Assembly: GCF_901873445.1 (NCBI RefSeq)
Contig: NZ_CABFLN010000016.1
Span: forward strand, 1 to 64,000
Direction: 5' to 3'
DNA length: 64,000 nt
Source: Gemella haemolysans
GTDB lineage: Bacteria > Bacillota > Bacilli > Staphylococcales > Gemellaceae
The notes beneath the pieces were generated by a model. The model was not told the origin of the DNA, made no database searches, and saw nothing but the letters and a program-made list of their open reading frames with translations. The first letter of the stretch is position 1. Each line of letters starts with the position of its first letter. The translations under genes were made by a program, and so were the position numbers. Positions 42,301 through 51,500 of this stretch are shown here, piece after piece.

Positions 42301-42523
42301 CTGTACTTTCTTGTTTTTTACCTATAACCTCAACTTCTGTATCTTTAGGTTTTCCGGCTGATGCATCATCTACCTTATTTACTACCTCAGTTCCGACGAC
42401 TTCCCCAGCCTGAACTTCAGAAACATCAGATACACTACCTACATAAAACTGTGCTGCAAGAACCGATGCTACACCAACACTAAGTTTTCGAATCGCATAT
42501 TTCTGTCTTTTTTCTAGCTTCAT
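36392..42523 (-). CDS. Giant YSIRK surface protein with Ig-like and collagen-like regions, LANTG anchor
   Basis: About 2,043 residues. A YSIRK-type signal (KYAIRKLSVGVASVLAAQF) at the N-terminus is followed by an acidic Lys/Glu-rich helical region. A large beta-rich region comes next, with six putative-Ig (He_PIG-like) repeats of the form GVxYDxxTKTxSGTPTxxGxY (about residues 850-1410). A collagen-like GXY region follows (about 1490-1750) with three 72-residue modules, then Arg-rich and Pro-rich (KPQEPKGDKPVPPRED) wall-spanning repeats. It ends with LANTG, a hydrophobic stretch and RKKEN. It is probably an adhesin. The start at 42523 gives the canonical YSIRK leader; the SD AGAAGGAG is 13 bp away, rather far. 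Confidence 0.9.
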   Translation of the reverse strand: MKLEKRQKYAIRKLSVGVASVLAAQFYVGSVSDVSEVQAGEVVGTEVVNKVDDASAGKPKDTEVEVIGKKQESTVESSTNVGTKPKSEENADKKTADKVDTKEKEAEKTSEAKEKEDKKFLESKEVQEAKDTLSNRLLESKAVSQEAEKYIAGKDVSAEVRTKLTKYLESSKQEENKAQQVLTKDKASLEELNNSVRTLETALEVLYLELRRAGHSGKVSYRLETTVTPAETSTDSPELTPRTGSKVIYSNGAPISTEIGYDISNVVYGNDDTNENTYYNGNRNFALNEDAKKLGLRASYSSFTGSDGKTHYKGYLTGAVLPSVEPGLYNVGFTYRGKSYTTNVEVKSSEGAPYMTLERYFGDDSGRNIRDYKLKKDGSTVDLKYKVGLTRIGWDDVELTPDAKALGYTFDKTTGYITKTVTLNNSIESRNYVIGVQSKTDPYTRAVANLTIEEPPVFKVVKDLRDTSDINNPRGDSVTYDSSTNTAYMTATPFGYYLESNEPQTIADATPNSPQYTSNLWLSLPGKRNEYNIVNNVAPITITKLEQTGGSDGVKVELIKDGPATGDNLFINGSSSVSDVLTDNVSVESQTSGMWYKSEISPYRLNFKSLPERAGTYFVDFQITDNIGRVTNYHLNLVTKEVSQTTPNKNDVLRANYTITNADVMFDADKLYRVTNPIPVAVPISDKEQKIGDLVLNKSNAILEINSKPDGVEITKDTENPTRFKVIKQNGKTLAAGVYTITATARDGHFGANVPSRTYKFEVMDGINNIDHKTLTEGQEIPNIPVSMTNGSKITKLMVESEGDYIHLSPNADNTGLVGYALKKTDGRKEAVVTATYTNTEGQSRQIKTKFTYEVNASPVTDLALSITNDKQTVVEGTKFKDMVVTATDGATVTVDPTKLPEGITYDESTKTLSGKGQYEGRYIIPVKATKNDKSITKLVDLTVTPGNFSVPEASYILTAGNEITPITLKIPANATVSSVGGTLPRGLSWSADRKTITGTPTQVGTFQVYGYVNRTTAGGTNQSTYGYVNITVNSVPLNFSIPDNTKTVKALDELPPINLQADGAVLSITSGSLPPGVNYDAATKTVSGTPTKVGTYTATFTATSPTISGNSTASATLTIEVTPRDLSVEVANKEQEKTVLTAIDNVVLNPSDTKARLEVDTSKLPPGVTYNSDTRTISGTPSKVGEYLIPYKATFPEMAESPVDGGHIKINVRPLPVSINVTEKEQTVRLGTAIKNMLVTHSEHSNLGARYLSVDLPETDLDSYLESTAGLNYNAATHTISGTPTKPGVYKVRLKATLDSETLGKGSAEEIIIVTVVDDPVSLDIKNDRQMIALGKTGLRPITFAVPTGATLTFDKTKLPAGVTYDEASKTISGTPTVAGAFDIPVTVTSTGGKFLTKDITIDVVDLTPPTPTVTVKENNDGTHTITISQPGGKPVETIIKNGKDGETPKVKVDRDETKKETTLTFYSDKNANNQFDEETDTVLGISVIKDGQDGAKGGAGVAGPKGDKGDAGVAGPKGDKGEAGVTGRDGKDILNGTSTPTAQDGKDGDTFINTTTGDVLVKKDGEWKPVGNIKGAKGDKGDQGLQGRDGQNGTNGQNGRDGKDILNGTSIPTAQDGKDGDTFINTTTGDVLVKRDGTWQQAGNIKGAKGDKGDQGLQGHDGQNGADGANGRDGKDILSGTSTPTATDGKDGDTFINTTTGDVLVKRDGTWQQAGNIKGAKGDKGETGVAGPKGDKGDAGKDGFTPTVSVVTNPDGSHTISIAQPDGKEPITTTVKNGENGKDGRAPRVELKPIYPAQPRSTRRARSVDVTPASQPTPKPIGVHITVYYDNDNSLTYTAGDTLISEEDIYNGVDGVNGRDGVDGKSATIETKENADGSRTIIITNPDGSKNELIIKNGKDGKCTCENKPTNDKPQEPKDDKPVPPREDKPQEPKGDKPVPPREDKPQEPKGDKPVPPREDKTQVPERDNVVPPRENKPQESNVKMPLPFGASEQLTPTLDSVKGTVRKGLLANTGEEKSDTSIFFGSAVLLALYLLRKKEN
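36610..36780 (-). repeat. Pro-rich wall-spanning repeats
   Basis: Four tandem in-frame units of about 48 bp encode KPQEPKxDKPVPPRED-type sequence. Such repeats commonly cross the peptidoglycan before the sorting signal. Confidence 0.85.
37290..37960 (-). repeat. Three 216-bp tandem modules in the collagen-like region
   Basis: The string TCCTTTGATG recurs at 37361, 37577 and 37793, exactly 216 bp (72 codons) apart. Each unit holds a GXY stretch plus the insert DGKDGDTFINTTTGDVLVK. The near-identity of the DNA suggests recent duplication and possible copy-number variation. Confidence 0.9.
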
Positions 42524-42600
42524 ATTAATAAACAATCTCCTTCTATTAATCATAATTCTTAATTCTTTTCTAAATATATAGTAAACATAATAAACCAAAA

Positions 42601-42756
42601 GGAGCAGCTAAAAAGTTCTAATTTTTTTAAAAATTTATATACGAACTCATAGTAGAAGTTGTTTATTTATATCTGCATTCGCTTTATAAAAGCTTTTTAG
42701 ATATCTAATAAACTTCGTGGGAAACTCGACAAAATTGATTTTTGAGTCACTCCCTT
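42601..42756 (+). repeat. Dispersed intergenic repeat, copy 2
   Basis: Shares with the other copies the central block GCTTTATAAAAGCTTTTTAG, GATATCTAATAAAC and the end TTTTTGAGTCACTCCC. It starts with a GGAGCAGCTAAAAAGT-like left end. It lies inside the predicted ~450-nt leader of the giant surface protein gene, antisense to it. Confidence 0.75.
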
Positions 42757-43380
42757 TCTACTAACATATCGAACAAACAATTAACAAAACAAAATAATCG
42801 TGCTGAACTTAATCGTAAAAAAGTTAAAAACCCATTAATAATATTAAATTAAAATCATTTTTACAATTGAAAAAATTATTCCGTTCTATTGTTTCGCTTA
42901 GTACCATAACCTCAATAAAAAACAATTAAATTTTCGATATTTATTATCTCTAAATATATATTTAGACAATACTACAAAAGTATACCACAAATTATAGTCT
43001 CAAGCAAATGTCTTCAGTATAATTTTAATACAAATTTAACATAATTTACATTTTATTTTTAAACCATAGCAAATCATAGTAAATGTGAATTAGAGAGTTT
43101 TTCACTTTACTTTCTCTTTAAATATAAATAAGTTATTTTTCAAAAAAAATAAAAATATAATCGCTCATATAAAATTCGATTGAGTATATACAAATACAAT
43201 ATTCATCCACCGCTTCCGCTTCTTAACTCATACCTGTGGTTTCAACCTGTTATCTACCCTCAATTAAATACTCTAAATCTACACTAAACTGTTCTTTAAA
43301 ATTCTTATTCGATTCTTCCTACTTATTATCTAGCTCCTTTTAAAATTAATATAAAAATTATATTCAAACTATTCACAAAA
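42757..43380. other. AT-rich spacer with promoter of the surface protein gene
   Basis: Contains the putative promoter at 42979-43007. Otherwise no ORF with a ribosome binding site and no RNA gene is seen. A weak hairpin AGAGAGTTTTT...ACTTTCTCT lies near 43092. Confidence 0.5.
42979..43007 (-). promoter_or_regulatory. Putative promoter of the LANTG surface protein gene
   Basis: Minus strand: -35 TTGCTT (43002-43007), 17-bp spacer, extended -10 TGGTATACT (TATACT at 42979-42984). It would give a leader of about 450 nt that includes an intergenic repeat. Confidence 0.55.
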
Positions 43381-43436
43381 AGAGACTATATTATGATATA
43401 ATATAAGAAAACGAATTCAAAACATGGAGGTCTATT

Positions 43437-43754
43437 ATGCCACGTATAGTTGCTAGAGGATTTAAAAAAGAAGATTTAAAAAAAGTTAGTGCGGAACTTT
43501 TCGATACAATTGCAGAAATAATCGAAAGACCAAGAGAAGCATTTACATTAGATTTAATCGAGAGTGTTGCTATTCTTGATGGAGAAGAAATCAGTAGAGC
43601 AAATCTTGAAATTGGTTGGGTTCACCGCCCTGTAGAAGTTTGTGAGAGAGTTGCTAATGCTGTAAATGAACTTTTCAAGCCATTAGGATATGAAACTGTA
43701 ATGATTTCATTTAAAGATATCGATTTAGCATACGAATTTGTATTCAAAAAATAA
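43437..43754 (+). CDS. DUF1904 family protein
   Basis: A 105-residue protein of the DUF1904 family, related to small tautomerase-like folds. It begins MPRIVARGFKKEDLKKVS, contains PREAFTLDLIES and ends with ISFKDIDLAYEF. The conserved Pro2 after the start Met recalls tautomerases, but activity is not established. Single gene with an extended -10 (TGATATAAT near 43399) and a GGAGG ribosome binding site. Confidence 0.85.
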   Translation: MPRIVARGFKKEDLKKVSAELFDTIAEIIERPREAFTLDLIESVAILDGEEISRANLEIGWVHRPVEVCERVANAVNELFKPLGYETVMISFKDIDLAYEFVFKK

Positions 43755-43759
43755 TTATT

Positions 43760-43827
43760 AAAAAAGGAGTGATTCGGAAATCAGAATTCAGTAGAACCTG
43801 ATTTTACGGATCACTCCAATTTTTTAT
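43760..43827. terminator. Bidirectional terminator
   Basis: Stem GGAGTGAT (43766-43773)/ATCACTCC (43810-43817), extended by GGAAATCAG/CTGATTTTA-type inner pairing, with an A-run upstream and T-run downstream. It can serve both the DUF1904 gene and the convergent ABC exporter genes. It has the same GGAGTGATTC stem start as the terminator at 20934. Confidence 0.88.
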
Positions 43828-45557
43828 CCTTTTACCTGTGTCTCATACATCTTTTTATAACTACCATTTAAAGATAATAATTGTTCATGAGTTCCACTTT
43901 CTATGACCTTACCTTTTTTAAGGACGTAAATCATATCAGCATTTTTTATCGTAGATAACCTATGAGCTATTATAAGAGTTGTTCTTCCTTGCTTTAATTC
44001 TTCTATAGCTCGACTTACATTTTGTTCTGTTTCACTGTCTATATTAGCCGTTGATTCATCTAAAATTAAGATTTTTGGATCCTTAGCCAATGCTCTAGCT
44101 AAACAAATAAGTTGCTTCTCACCGGTAGAAAAGTTGCTACCACCAACTTCTACTTTTGAATGAAGAGAACGATTTTCTAAAATAAAATCTCCTCCAACTC
44201 TAGATAAAGCTTCTCTAGCAATTTTTTCATCGTTAGAAGTCGTAATATTTTCAAGTAAAGTACCTTCAAATAAAAATGAATCTTGAAGTACTATCGCCAT
44301 TTTTTCTCTTAGATATTCCTTACTATAATCGTTTATGTCTCTACCATTGATTAGGACATTACCTTTGGTAGTACTATAGAATTTCACGATTAGATTCATT
44401 ATAGTGCTCTTACCGCTTCCTGTATGTCCTACAAAGGCTACAGTTTGATTTTCTTTTATCTCTAGATTCAAATCACGAAGTACATAAAAATCATCTTTAT
44501 AGGCAAAAGATACATTTTCGAATTTAATATTTCCTCGGAAATCTTCTTCAACTACTTCACTTACTTTATCTTCTTCAATTTCCAACTTTAATATTTCTTG
44601 AATATTTATCGCTGCACCTTGAGCTTTAATATAATTAGAAATCCCCATAGTAAAATCAGCAATTCTGTATATAATATCAGTAGTATAATTAATAAACATA
44701 TATACCATTCCCAATGTTACACCGTAGGCATTATTGAAATGAGAATACGCATAGTAATAAACAATACCTATAAAAATTATTATTCTAAATATTCCTGTTA
44801 TATTATGAAGTAATAAACTATCTACTAGATTTAATTTTTTCCAATATTTATATCTTTCTTCATTATGTTTATTCCAATCTTCAATACTTTCTTTCTCTTT
44901 ATTGAAGGCTTTAATAATTTCTAAATTTTGATAATTCTCATTTATAATCCCATTACTTTGAGAAAATTTTCTTCTATATCCTTTAATACTATCGATTGAT
45001 AATTTATTATATAATTTCAAAACAATATACATTACAGGAAATAGTGCTAACATAAATAATCCGAAGCGAAAATCAACATAAAATAATACCATATAAGAGA
45101 AAATTATCTTTAAAGTTATTATTAAAATTTGAACAAATGTTGAAACGAAAAATGTTCTAATTTGATTAACATCACTCGTTATTCTAGAAACAACTGACCC
45201 TGCAGGAATATTATCGAAATATTTGATAGGTAGGCTTTGTATATGATCATATACTTGCATCTGAATTCTAACATAGATTTCATTAGCGCCCTTCACTAAG
45301 TAAATATTTCTAATATAATTCGATATACCTGAACAAAGTAAAATAAGCCCATATCCTACAATCACAACTAAAGATTTTAAAATTATCTGTTGCGTTAAAT
45401 CCCCACTTATTCCATCAAATACTTTCGATAATACGTATACTCCTGCTACACCTAAACCTACATTTAATAGCGAAAAGATAAATCCTAATAAATATGATTT
45501 TTTAGCTTGTTTCATATAAGGAAGAAATTGAAATAATGGATGTTTAGTTTTCATCAT
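43824..45557 (-). CDS. ABC exporter subunit with catalytic Glu
   Basis: A 577-residue half-transporter with six helices (residues ~1-320) and a C-terminal nucleotide-binding domain. Walker A is GHTGSGKST, Walker B ILILDESTANIDSET with the catalytic Glu, but the signature is degenerate (FSTGEKQL instead of LSGGQ). This pairs with the partner subunit, whose signature is intact, to make one functional and one degenerate ATP site, as in BmrCD/LmrCD/EfrCD-type heterodimeric multidrug exporters. It overlaps the partner gene by 14 bp and is translated second. Confidence 0.92.
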   Translation of the reverse strand: MMKTKHPLFQFLPYMKQAKKSYLLGFIFSLLNVGLGVAGVYVLSKVFDGISGDLTQQIILKSLVVIVGYGLILLCSGISNYIRNIYLVKGANEIYVRIQMQVYDHIQSLPIKYFDNIPAGSVVSRITSDVNQIRTFFVSTFVQILIITLKIIFSYMVLFYVDFRFGLFMLALFPVMYIVLKLYNKLSIDSIKGYRRKFSQSNGIINENYQNLEIIKAFNKEKESIEDWNKHNEERYKYWKKLNLVDSLLLHNITGIFRIIIFIGIVYYYAYSHFNNAYGVTLGMVYMFINYTTDIIYRIADFTMGISNYIKAQGAAINIQEILKLEIEEDKVSEVVEEDFRGNIKFENVSFAYKDDFYVLRDLNLEIKENQTVAFVGHTGSGKSTIMNLIVKFYSTTKGNVLINGRDINDYSKEYLREKMAIVLQDSFLFEGTLLENITTSNDEKIAREALSRVGGDFILENRSLHSKVEVGGSNFSTGEKQLICLARALAKDPKILILDESTANIDSETEQNVSRAIEELKQGRTTLIIAHRLSTIKNADMIYVLKKGKVIESGTHEQLLSLNGSYKKMYETQVKG

Positions 45558-47310
45558 CTTCTACCTCCTTATTTTGATAATCATCTAGTTGCTTATACCA
45601 ATCGCAACATTCTAATAATTCTTCATGCGTACCTGAATTTAATATTTTCCCATTATCTAATACAACTATCTTGTCTGCATGTCTCACCGCTGAAATTCTA
45701 TGAGCTACGATGATATTTGTCTTACCTTCTCGATTTTTCTTTATATTTTCTATAATCGTTTTTTCTGTATTAGAATCTACTGCACTTAAGCTATCATCAA
45801 GTATTAAAATATCAGGATCTGATAACAATGCTCTCGCTATACCTAGACGTTGTTTTTGTCCACCAGAAAGTGATAATCCATTCTCTCCAACTAACGTATC
45901 AATGCCATCTTTAAATCTACTAATATCCTTTTTAATATCAGCTTGTTCTAGCACTTCTTCTAATCTATCTTCTTGTTCATATCTATAGAATAGTACATTT
46001 TCTTTTATAGATTTTGAGAATAATTGATATTCCTGTGGTGCATATCCTATCTTAGCCCTTACAGAGTAGTCATAATATCGTTCAATACCTTTTCCATCAA
46101 GAAGCAAAGTATTTTCATTTATTAGATATAGTCGTAACAATTGTTTAATAAAAGTCGTTTTACCACTTCCTGTTTTCCCTACAACCCCTATTGTTTCACC
46201 TTTATTTATAGTAAAATTAATATTCACTAAGGCATTATTACCCTCTTCATAAGCGAAATTGAAATCTTTAAATTCTATACTACTATTAAATTCAAAATCA
46301 CTTTCAGCTAGTTCATTATTAACATCAGCTTTTATATCTGAAATTTCTAGGATTCTTTTTGTACCTTGACGAACTTCTATAATCATAATAACCAACTCAG
46401 ATAAAGCAATATACGGCCATTGAATCATACCTATAACTACACAAACTGAAATCAATTCTCCTAATGTCATCATACCTAGATTAATAAAATAAAAACCACC
46501 AGCTACAGCTATAATATAACTTGTAGCTAAGGATACAGTATTCAATGGCTGATAAACAAGAGTTCTCTTCATGTATTTTTCGTTACTTTTAGCATAACTT
46601 CTAAGTTTTCCTACAAAACTATTTCTAACTTTATCCAACAGACTATATGCTCTTATTACTCGAATACCTTTAACATTTTCTAAAGTTTCTTCTGTAATTT
46701 CATCCATAGTTTTCGCCATCTTGTTATAATATTTTTCTTGTACTTTTCGCCTGCTAACTAAATAAATAGTCTGTATGACTAACGGTATGTGAATTAGCAA
46801 TAAATATATAAAATTCGATTTGTTAAATATAAGTATACTTATAAATAAATTGTAAATTATTCCATCAAAAATCAGCAGAATACCATATCCAAAAAGTGGG
46901 GCAATATAATTTGTAATATCGTTAGTAGATCTACTAATTACCTCACCTATACTAAACTTGTTAAAAAACACAGGAGTATGCCCATAAATATCGTGTTGGA
47001 TACCATATGTCATATCTTTAATAATCTTATCATAACCTATAAACGTGTAGTATTCTTTAAAGAAATAGACTATATATAATACGATTCCAACTAAAATTAT
47101 TCTAAGAATTTCATTAACTACACCATTAAAATCAATATTACCACTTGCTATACCATCAACAATATAACTCAATCTATCCATTGGATATAACGTAAAATAA
47201 TAAGATGCAATCGAGACTACCAATGCAATTATTATTCGTTTCTTATCTCTATATACAAGGCTAGCTATCTTATTTAATATTTGTTTATTATTTATCGTTG
47301 TTGTATTCAC
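45544..47310 (-). CDS. ABC exporter subunit with degenerate catalytic site
   Basis: A 588-residue half-transporter, partner of the downstream gene. It has six helices in the first ~320 residues and an NBD with Walker A GKTGSGKTT, intact signature LSLSGGQKQRLGIARAL, and Walker B ILILDDSLSAVDSNT with Asp in place of the catalytic Glu. That pattern is the known signature of the non-hydrolysing half of heterodimeric drug exporters. Substrates cannot be told from sequence; multidrug efflux is the family role. First gene of the two-gene operon. Confidence 0.92.
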   Translation of the reverse strand: MNTTTINNKQILNKIASLVYRDKKRIIIALVVSIASYYFTLYPMDRLSYIVDGIASGNIDFNGVVNEILRIILVGIVLYIVYFFKEYYTFIGYDKIIKDMTYGIQHDIYGHTPVFFNKFSIGEVISRSTNDITNYIAPLFGYGILLIFDGIIYNLFISILIFNKSNFIYLLLIHIPLVIQTIYLVSRRKVQEKYYNKMAKTMDEITEETLENVKGIRVIRAYSLLDKVRNSFVGKLRSYAKSNEKYMKRTLVYQPLNTVSLATSYIIAVAGGFYFINLGMMTLGELISVCVVIGMIQWPYIALSELVIMIIEVRQGTKRILEISDIKADVNNELAESDFEFNSSIEFKDFNFAYEEGNNALVNINFTINKGETIGVVGKTGSGKTTFIKQLLRLYLINENTLLLDGKGIERYYDYSVRAKIGYAPQEYQLFSKSIKENVLFYRYEQEDRLEEVLEQADIKKDISRFKDGIDTLVGENGLSLSGGQKQRLGIARALLSDPDILILDDSLSAVDSNTEKTIIENIKKNREGKTNIIVAHRISAVRHADKIVVLDNGKILNSGTHEELLECCDWYKQLDDYQNKEVEDDEN

Positions 47311-47383
47311 TTATTCACCCTCTTTCTTCTAGAATTCAATTATATTTTAATAATTATAACACATTTATCTTTTAAGGTTTAAT

Positions 47384-47425
47384 GAAAAACAAGTAGAATT
47401 TAAGGTCTTTTAAAATCTACTTGCT
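47384..47425 (-). terminator. Terminator after the RNase H gene
   Basis: Stem CAAGTAGA-TTTAA / TTTAAAATCTACTTG (47390-47424) with one bulge, then TTTTTCATT on the minus strand. Confidence 0.88.
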
Positions 47426-47430
47426 TTATC

Positions 47431-48045
47431 TTACTTAGTATTTTCTTTTTTAAATTGTTCGATAGCATCTTTTGCAAGCTTATCCACAACTTCATTCAAC
47501 TCAATTCCGGTATGAGCTTTTACCTTCATAAAATTAACTTTTACCACTGTCTTCACCTTATTATAAAATTTTACATAATCTTGAGTATAAGGAAGATTTG
47601 CTTTCCAATCTCCAACTGCCCACGCTTCTATCCCTTGATAATCGTAAAACAATGTAATCTCTTTAATTTTTTTATCAACAGCATACCACATAACGAATTT
47701 TGCTGCTTCCAATTCTCCAGCAACATTATGTAATTGAGCATAATCTTCACGATTCCCAGCATGTTTATATTCATGTTTTTTATCGCCATCTACTATAACT
47801 ACACCTGAACCATATATGCCACTAACTCTGTCGAAACTACCATCGATATAAGCATATACACCATCAACTTCTTCAATATTTTCAATTTTTTCTTCATTTC
47901 TTTCTAGGAAAGCTTCAGCTTCTGACAAAGTTTTAAAACTTTTATAAACTGCACCTTTAAATCCAGTCACCTGCTCTTTACATTCGTCCCAAGTTGAGAA
48001 TATTCCTGTTTTTTTACCTTTTTTTACTGCATAAAATTTCGCCAT
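47431..48045 (-). CDS. rnhA: Ribonuclease HI with viroplasmin N-terminal domain
   Basis: A 204-residue RNase H type 1. Residues 3-45 form the viroplasmin/RNase HI N-terminal domain (FYAVKKGKKTGIFSTWDECKEQV) that binds RNA:DNA hybrids. Catalytic acidic residues lie in YIDGSFD, GELEAA, YDYQGI and NEVVDKLA. It removes RNA from hybrids during replication. It has a TTTACT-17-TATAAT promoter (48078-48106, minus) and its own terminator. Confidence 0.94.
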   Translation of the reverse strand: MAKFYAVKKGKKTGIFSTWDECKEQVTGFKGAVYKSFKTLSEAEAFLERNEEKIENIEEVDGVYAYIDGSFDRVSGIYGSGVVIVDGDKKHEYKHAGNREDYAQLHNVAGELEAAKFVMWYAVDKKIKEITLFYDYQGIEAWAVGDWKANLPYTQDYVKFYNKVKTVVKVNFMKVKAHTGIELNEVVDKLAKDAIEQFKKENTK

Positions 48046-48077
48046 CTTGCTCTCCTTATAAAAATATTTCCTTTTAA

Positions 48078-48106
48078 ATTATACTACATGAAAAATATTA
48101 AGTAAA
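48078..48106 (-). promoter_or_regulatory. Promoter of rnhA
   Basis: Minus strand: -35 TTTACT (48101-48106), 17-bp spacer, -10 TATAAT (48078-48083). Confidence 0.75.
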
Positions 48107-48109
48107 TTT

Positions 48110-48480
48110 TTAAAAAGAAATTTTAAAACAGACTAAGAAAAATTATTTTTTTAGTTTAGATACATTTTTGAAACAAGAAAAAAGCACAAACAAGCCTATA
48201 CAAGTATTCCCTTAACTTTTTAATAAATAATAAAAAAACTAAATTTGAAATATTATTTTAAATTATCAAGTATAATTTTTATTAATTCAGAAAATTTTAT
48301 TTTATTTTTTTATATAAAAGATACTGATAATCTATTTCAATTGAAACGTTTTTATGTTATATTATAGATGTCTATTATTTTTAAAGGTTGATTTAATAGT
48401 CTTTATGTAAACAGAGTAAGGAGTTTAATATATCTTTGATTAACCTTGAAAATTTAATATTAGAATAAATTATTATATCA
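48110..48480. other. Spacer upstream of the LAKTG surface protein
   Basis: AT-rich. A candidate promoter for the plus-strand surface gene is TTGAAA (48341-48346), 16 bp, TATAGA (48363-48368). Nothing else recognised. Confidence 0.45.
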
Positions 48481-48500
48481 TATGTAAAAGGAGAAACTAC

Positions 48501-51500
48501 ATGAAAACAAATAAATTATTAAAATCAAGTATGAGTGTCGCATTGGCACTTACTATATCTTCTATCACAGCTCAAGCTTGGCCAACAAATAGCAATATAG
48601 CAAAAGCTGATTTCGGAGATACTGCAGCCACTCAACAAACTAAGGATGAGCTAAATAAAATAATAAATAAAATCTTTAACGATCAGTCTATCACAAATAG
48701 ATACTTAGGAACTACATTTTTCCACAAAACTTCTAATTTCCCATATTACCATGTAACATTTGAAAATCATCAAGTTCCAGATGATGTTATCGATACTACA
48801 CCTTGGTATAACATGTGGAGCGAAGCTGCTGCTGCAAAAGCAAAACTAGACGCTAATTCTTATACAGAAAAAACTGCACAAAATGCAATAAATACTTTAA
48901 AATATTATATTCAACTTTATAACTTTGATGTAAATCATGATTTAAAAGATGATGGTTTTTACACTACTACTGACTTTAAAACTCCAACAATGGTAACTGT
49001 TTCTAGCGATGGTCAACAAGATTTCTATAAAAAAGTAGTTGATAATAAAGAAGAAATTAAAAATCTATTTAAAGAGTCTTTAGTAGGTATCTATAAACAA
49101 GGGCAAGATATCGAAATTAATCTTGTTGCTAATCCTGATAAAGTTAGTAAAATTACAAGCTTTGTTGTTAATAAAGTTTCTGGTTTAGATACAAGCGTTA
49201 AACTAGGACCATCTGCTGAAGACCAACGCATCGTCGCCTTCAACGTTCCTGGAGAATTAAAAGCTGAGCAATTGGTAATATCTAACATGACTTATTTAGA
49301 TAAAAATGGGAATAAACAACAAACAGGTCCATTCGCATTAGATATAAATTACTCAGCTGCTAAAAAAAGTAACGAATCTATTCCTAAATATAGAGAAAAA
49401 TTAAATGAAAAAATTCAAAATTGGATAGATCGTGGTAATAAAGTTAATGAATGGTTGCTAACAAAAGAGAACACTTCAGACACTGCTCCAGATTTCTCAC
49501 AAAGAGCTAAAATTACTGAAGCTGTAACAAAATTACAAGAATTGAAACGTTCTGAAAATGCTAATTACGATAAATTATATGAAATTTCAACTCCTATCCA
49601 CGAAATGGAAGATATTGCAACATTACGTGAAGTTTTGGATATTAAAGTTGCTAAACTTCTAGAATATTTCGAACTATATAACGAAAAAACATATACAAAA
49701 GAAAGTATTGAGCAATATAAAAACTACATTAAGAGTGTTCCCGCATTAAAAAATACAAAAAATATCAAAGAACTAGTTCAATTAATAAAAGATTTTGATA
49801 ATGCGAACTTCACTTATTTAAGATATAACACTACAGAACTAAAAAGAATAATCGATATCGCTGAGAGAAAAATCAGAAGTGAGTATGAACCTGTAAGCCT
49901 TGAAAAATTTGAACAAGCTCTAAATCACGCTAAAGACTGGATTAAGCAAACAGAAAGCTATAATCCTCAAATTAACGATACATCAGACCTTGTTAAACAA
50001 TTAACTGAAGCGATAAATAATCTTACTACAAAAGACGGTCAAAAAGGAGAACCAGTTCCTGCAGCACCAGTTGAAAACACTACAAAACCAGTTGCACCAT
50101 ATAACGTAACAGCTAAATTCGTAGATAGAGGAGCAAAAACTCCTATAAAAACTAGATATAATAGAGATCTGTCTGAATTAATTACTAATGTAGAGGTTCA
50201 TGAACTAGGAAATGGAAAAAATGAAGTGATATTATCACTAGAACCTAAAATCACGGGAGGATCAGTTGATTTTGCACTAGCTGATACTTTTAAATACAAT
50301 AGCTTAGGTAAAACGGATACTGACGCTATTGTTTTAGAGAAAAAGAATATTGGTGGTCGTGATTATCCTACTAAATTAAAACTGATTGTTGACTCTACTA
50401 AAGAAAATATAGAGATAGCACTTTTAGGAAACTTCAATTTCAAAGACTCTTATTCTTTCAACAATAATCAAATCGATAATTTCACTAAAGCCACAGATTT
50501 ATACATCGATTACTATTCTAAAGTTGAAGCAAAAAAAGAATCTCCTTTAAAAGCCGCTTTAAGAAATAAAATTGATTATTACACTAGTGATGTTGTACAA
50601 AATAATTATAAAGATCTAAGACAAGAGTTTAAAACATACTTTAATCAACTAATAACTAAAGCTCAACAACTTTTAAACAATGACTCATTAACTAAAGACG
50701 ACGTAGATAATATAATAAATAAACTACTAGATGAAAGTACAAAATTAGATTCTTTAGCTAACTTACACAAATCACTACAAGGAGCAAAAGATTCTTACGA
50801 AAACGAATGGAAAAATAATACGCATTATACAAGCGAAAGTAAAACACTAGTAAAAGAAAAACTTGATGCAGTTGAAGGCAAAATAAACGCACTTACTCCG
50901 AGCGATATAGAAGGTAAAAAACAAACATACGTAAGTGAATTTGAAAAAGAAGGTACTGTTACAGTTTACGAAAAACTGGATGAACTTACAGGTGAAATCC
51001 AACATTTAAGTGATTATCTTCGTATAAATACAGACGAGCTTGCAGGAGAAATCAAAAAAGCTGAAGAAGCATATAACAACTTTAACAAAGTTACTCAGGC
51101 AAAACTTAAACTTAAACAATTAATCGATGAAGCAAAATCTTATGTTGCTAATGCTAAATTAACTCCTGAATCTCCTGATACAGATGATCAAGTTAATACA
51201 GATTTAACAGATTACTACAAAGAGCAATTTAAATTCGCTATAGAAGACTTAAATAGTTCTCAAAACTCTGGAGCAGAACAAGTTTCAGCCAAAGAGCAAC
51301 TTAAGAAAAAAATAGCCGAAGTTGAATTAATAAAACAAGGTAAAAAAGAACCAGCAGCCTTCGTTACTTTAACTAATGAGCTATCAAAAGCTAAAGAATT
51401 ATTAAATAATGATACTTCTACTGAAGAAGCATTACTAGCTGAATTAAATAAACTAAATAGCGCTGTAAATGCATTTAATAATTCTGCTGATTCAGCTCAA

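Noticed and set aside
48341..48356. TTGAAACGTTTTTATG as a cre site
   Set aside because: The spacing within the core does not fit TGNAANCGNNNNCA; it is more simply a -35 region.
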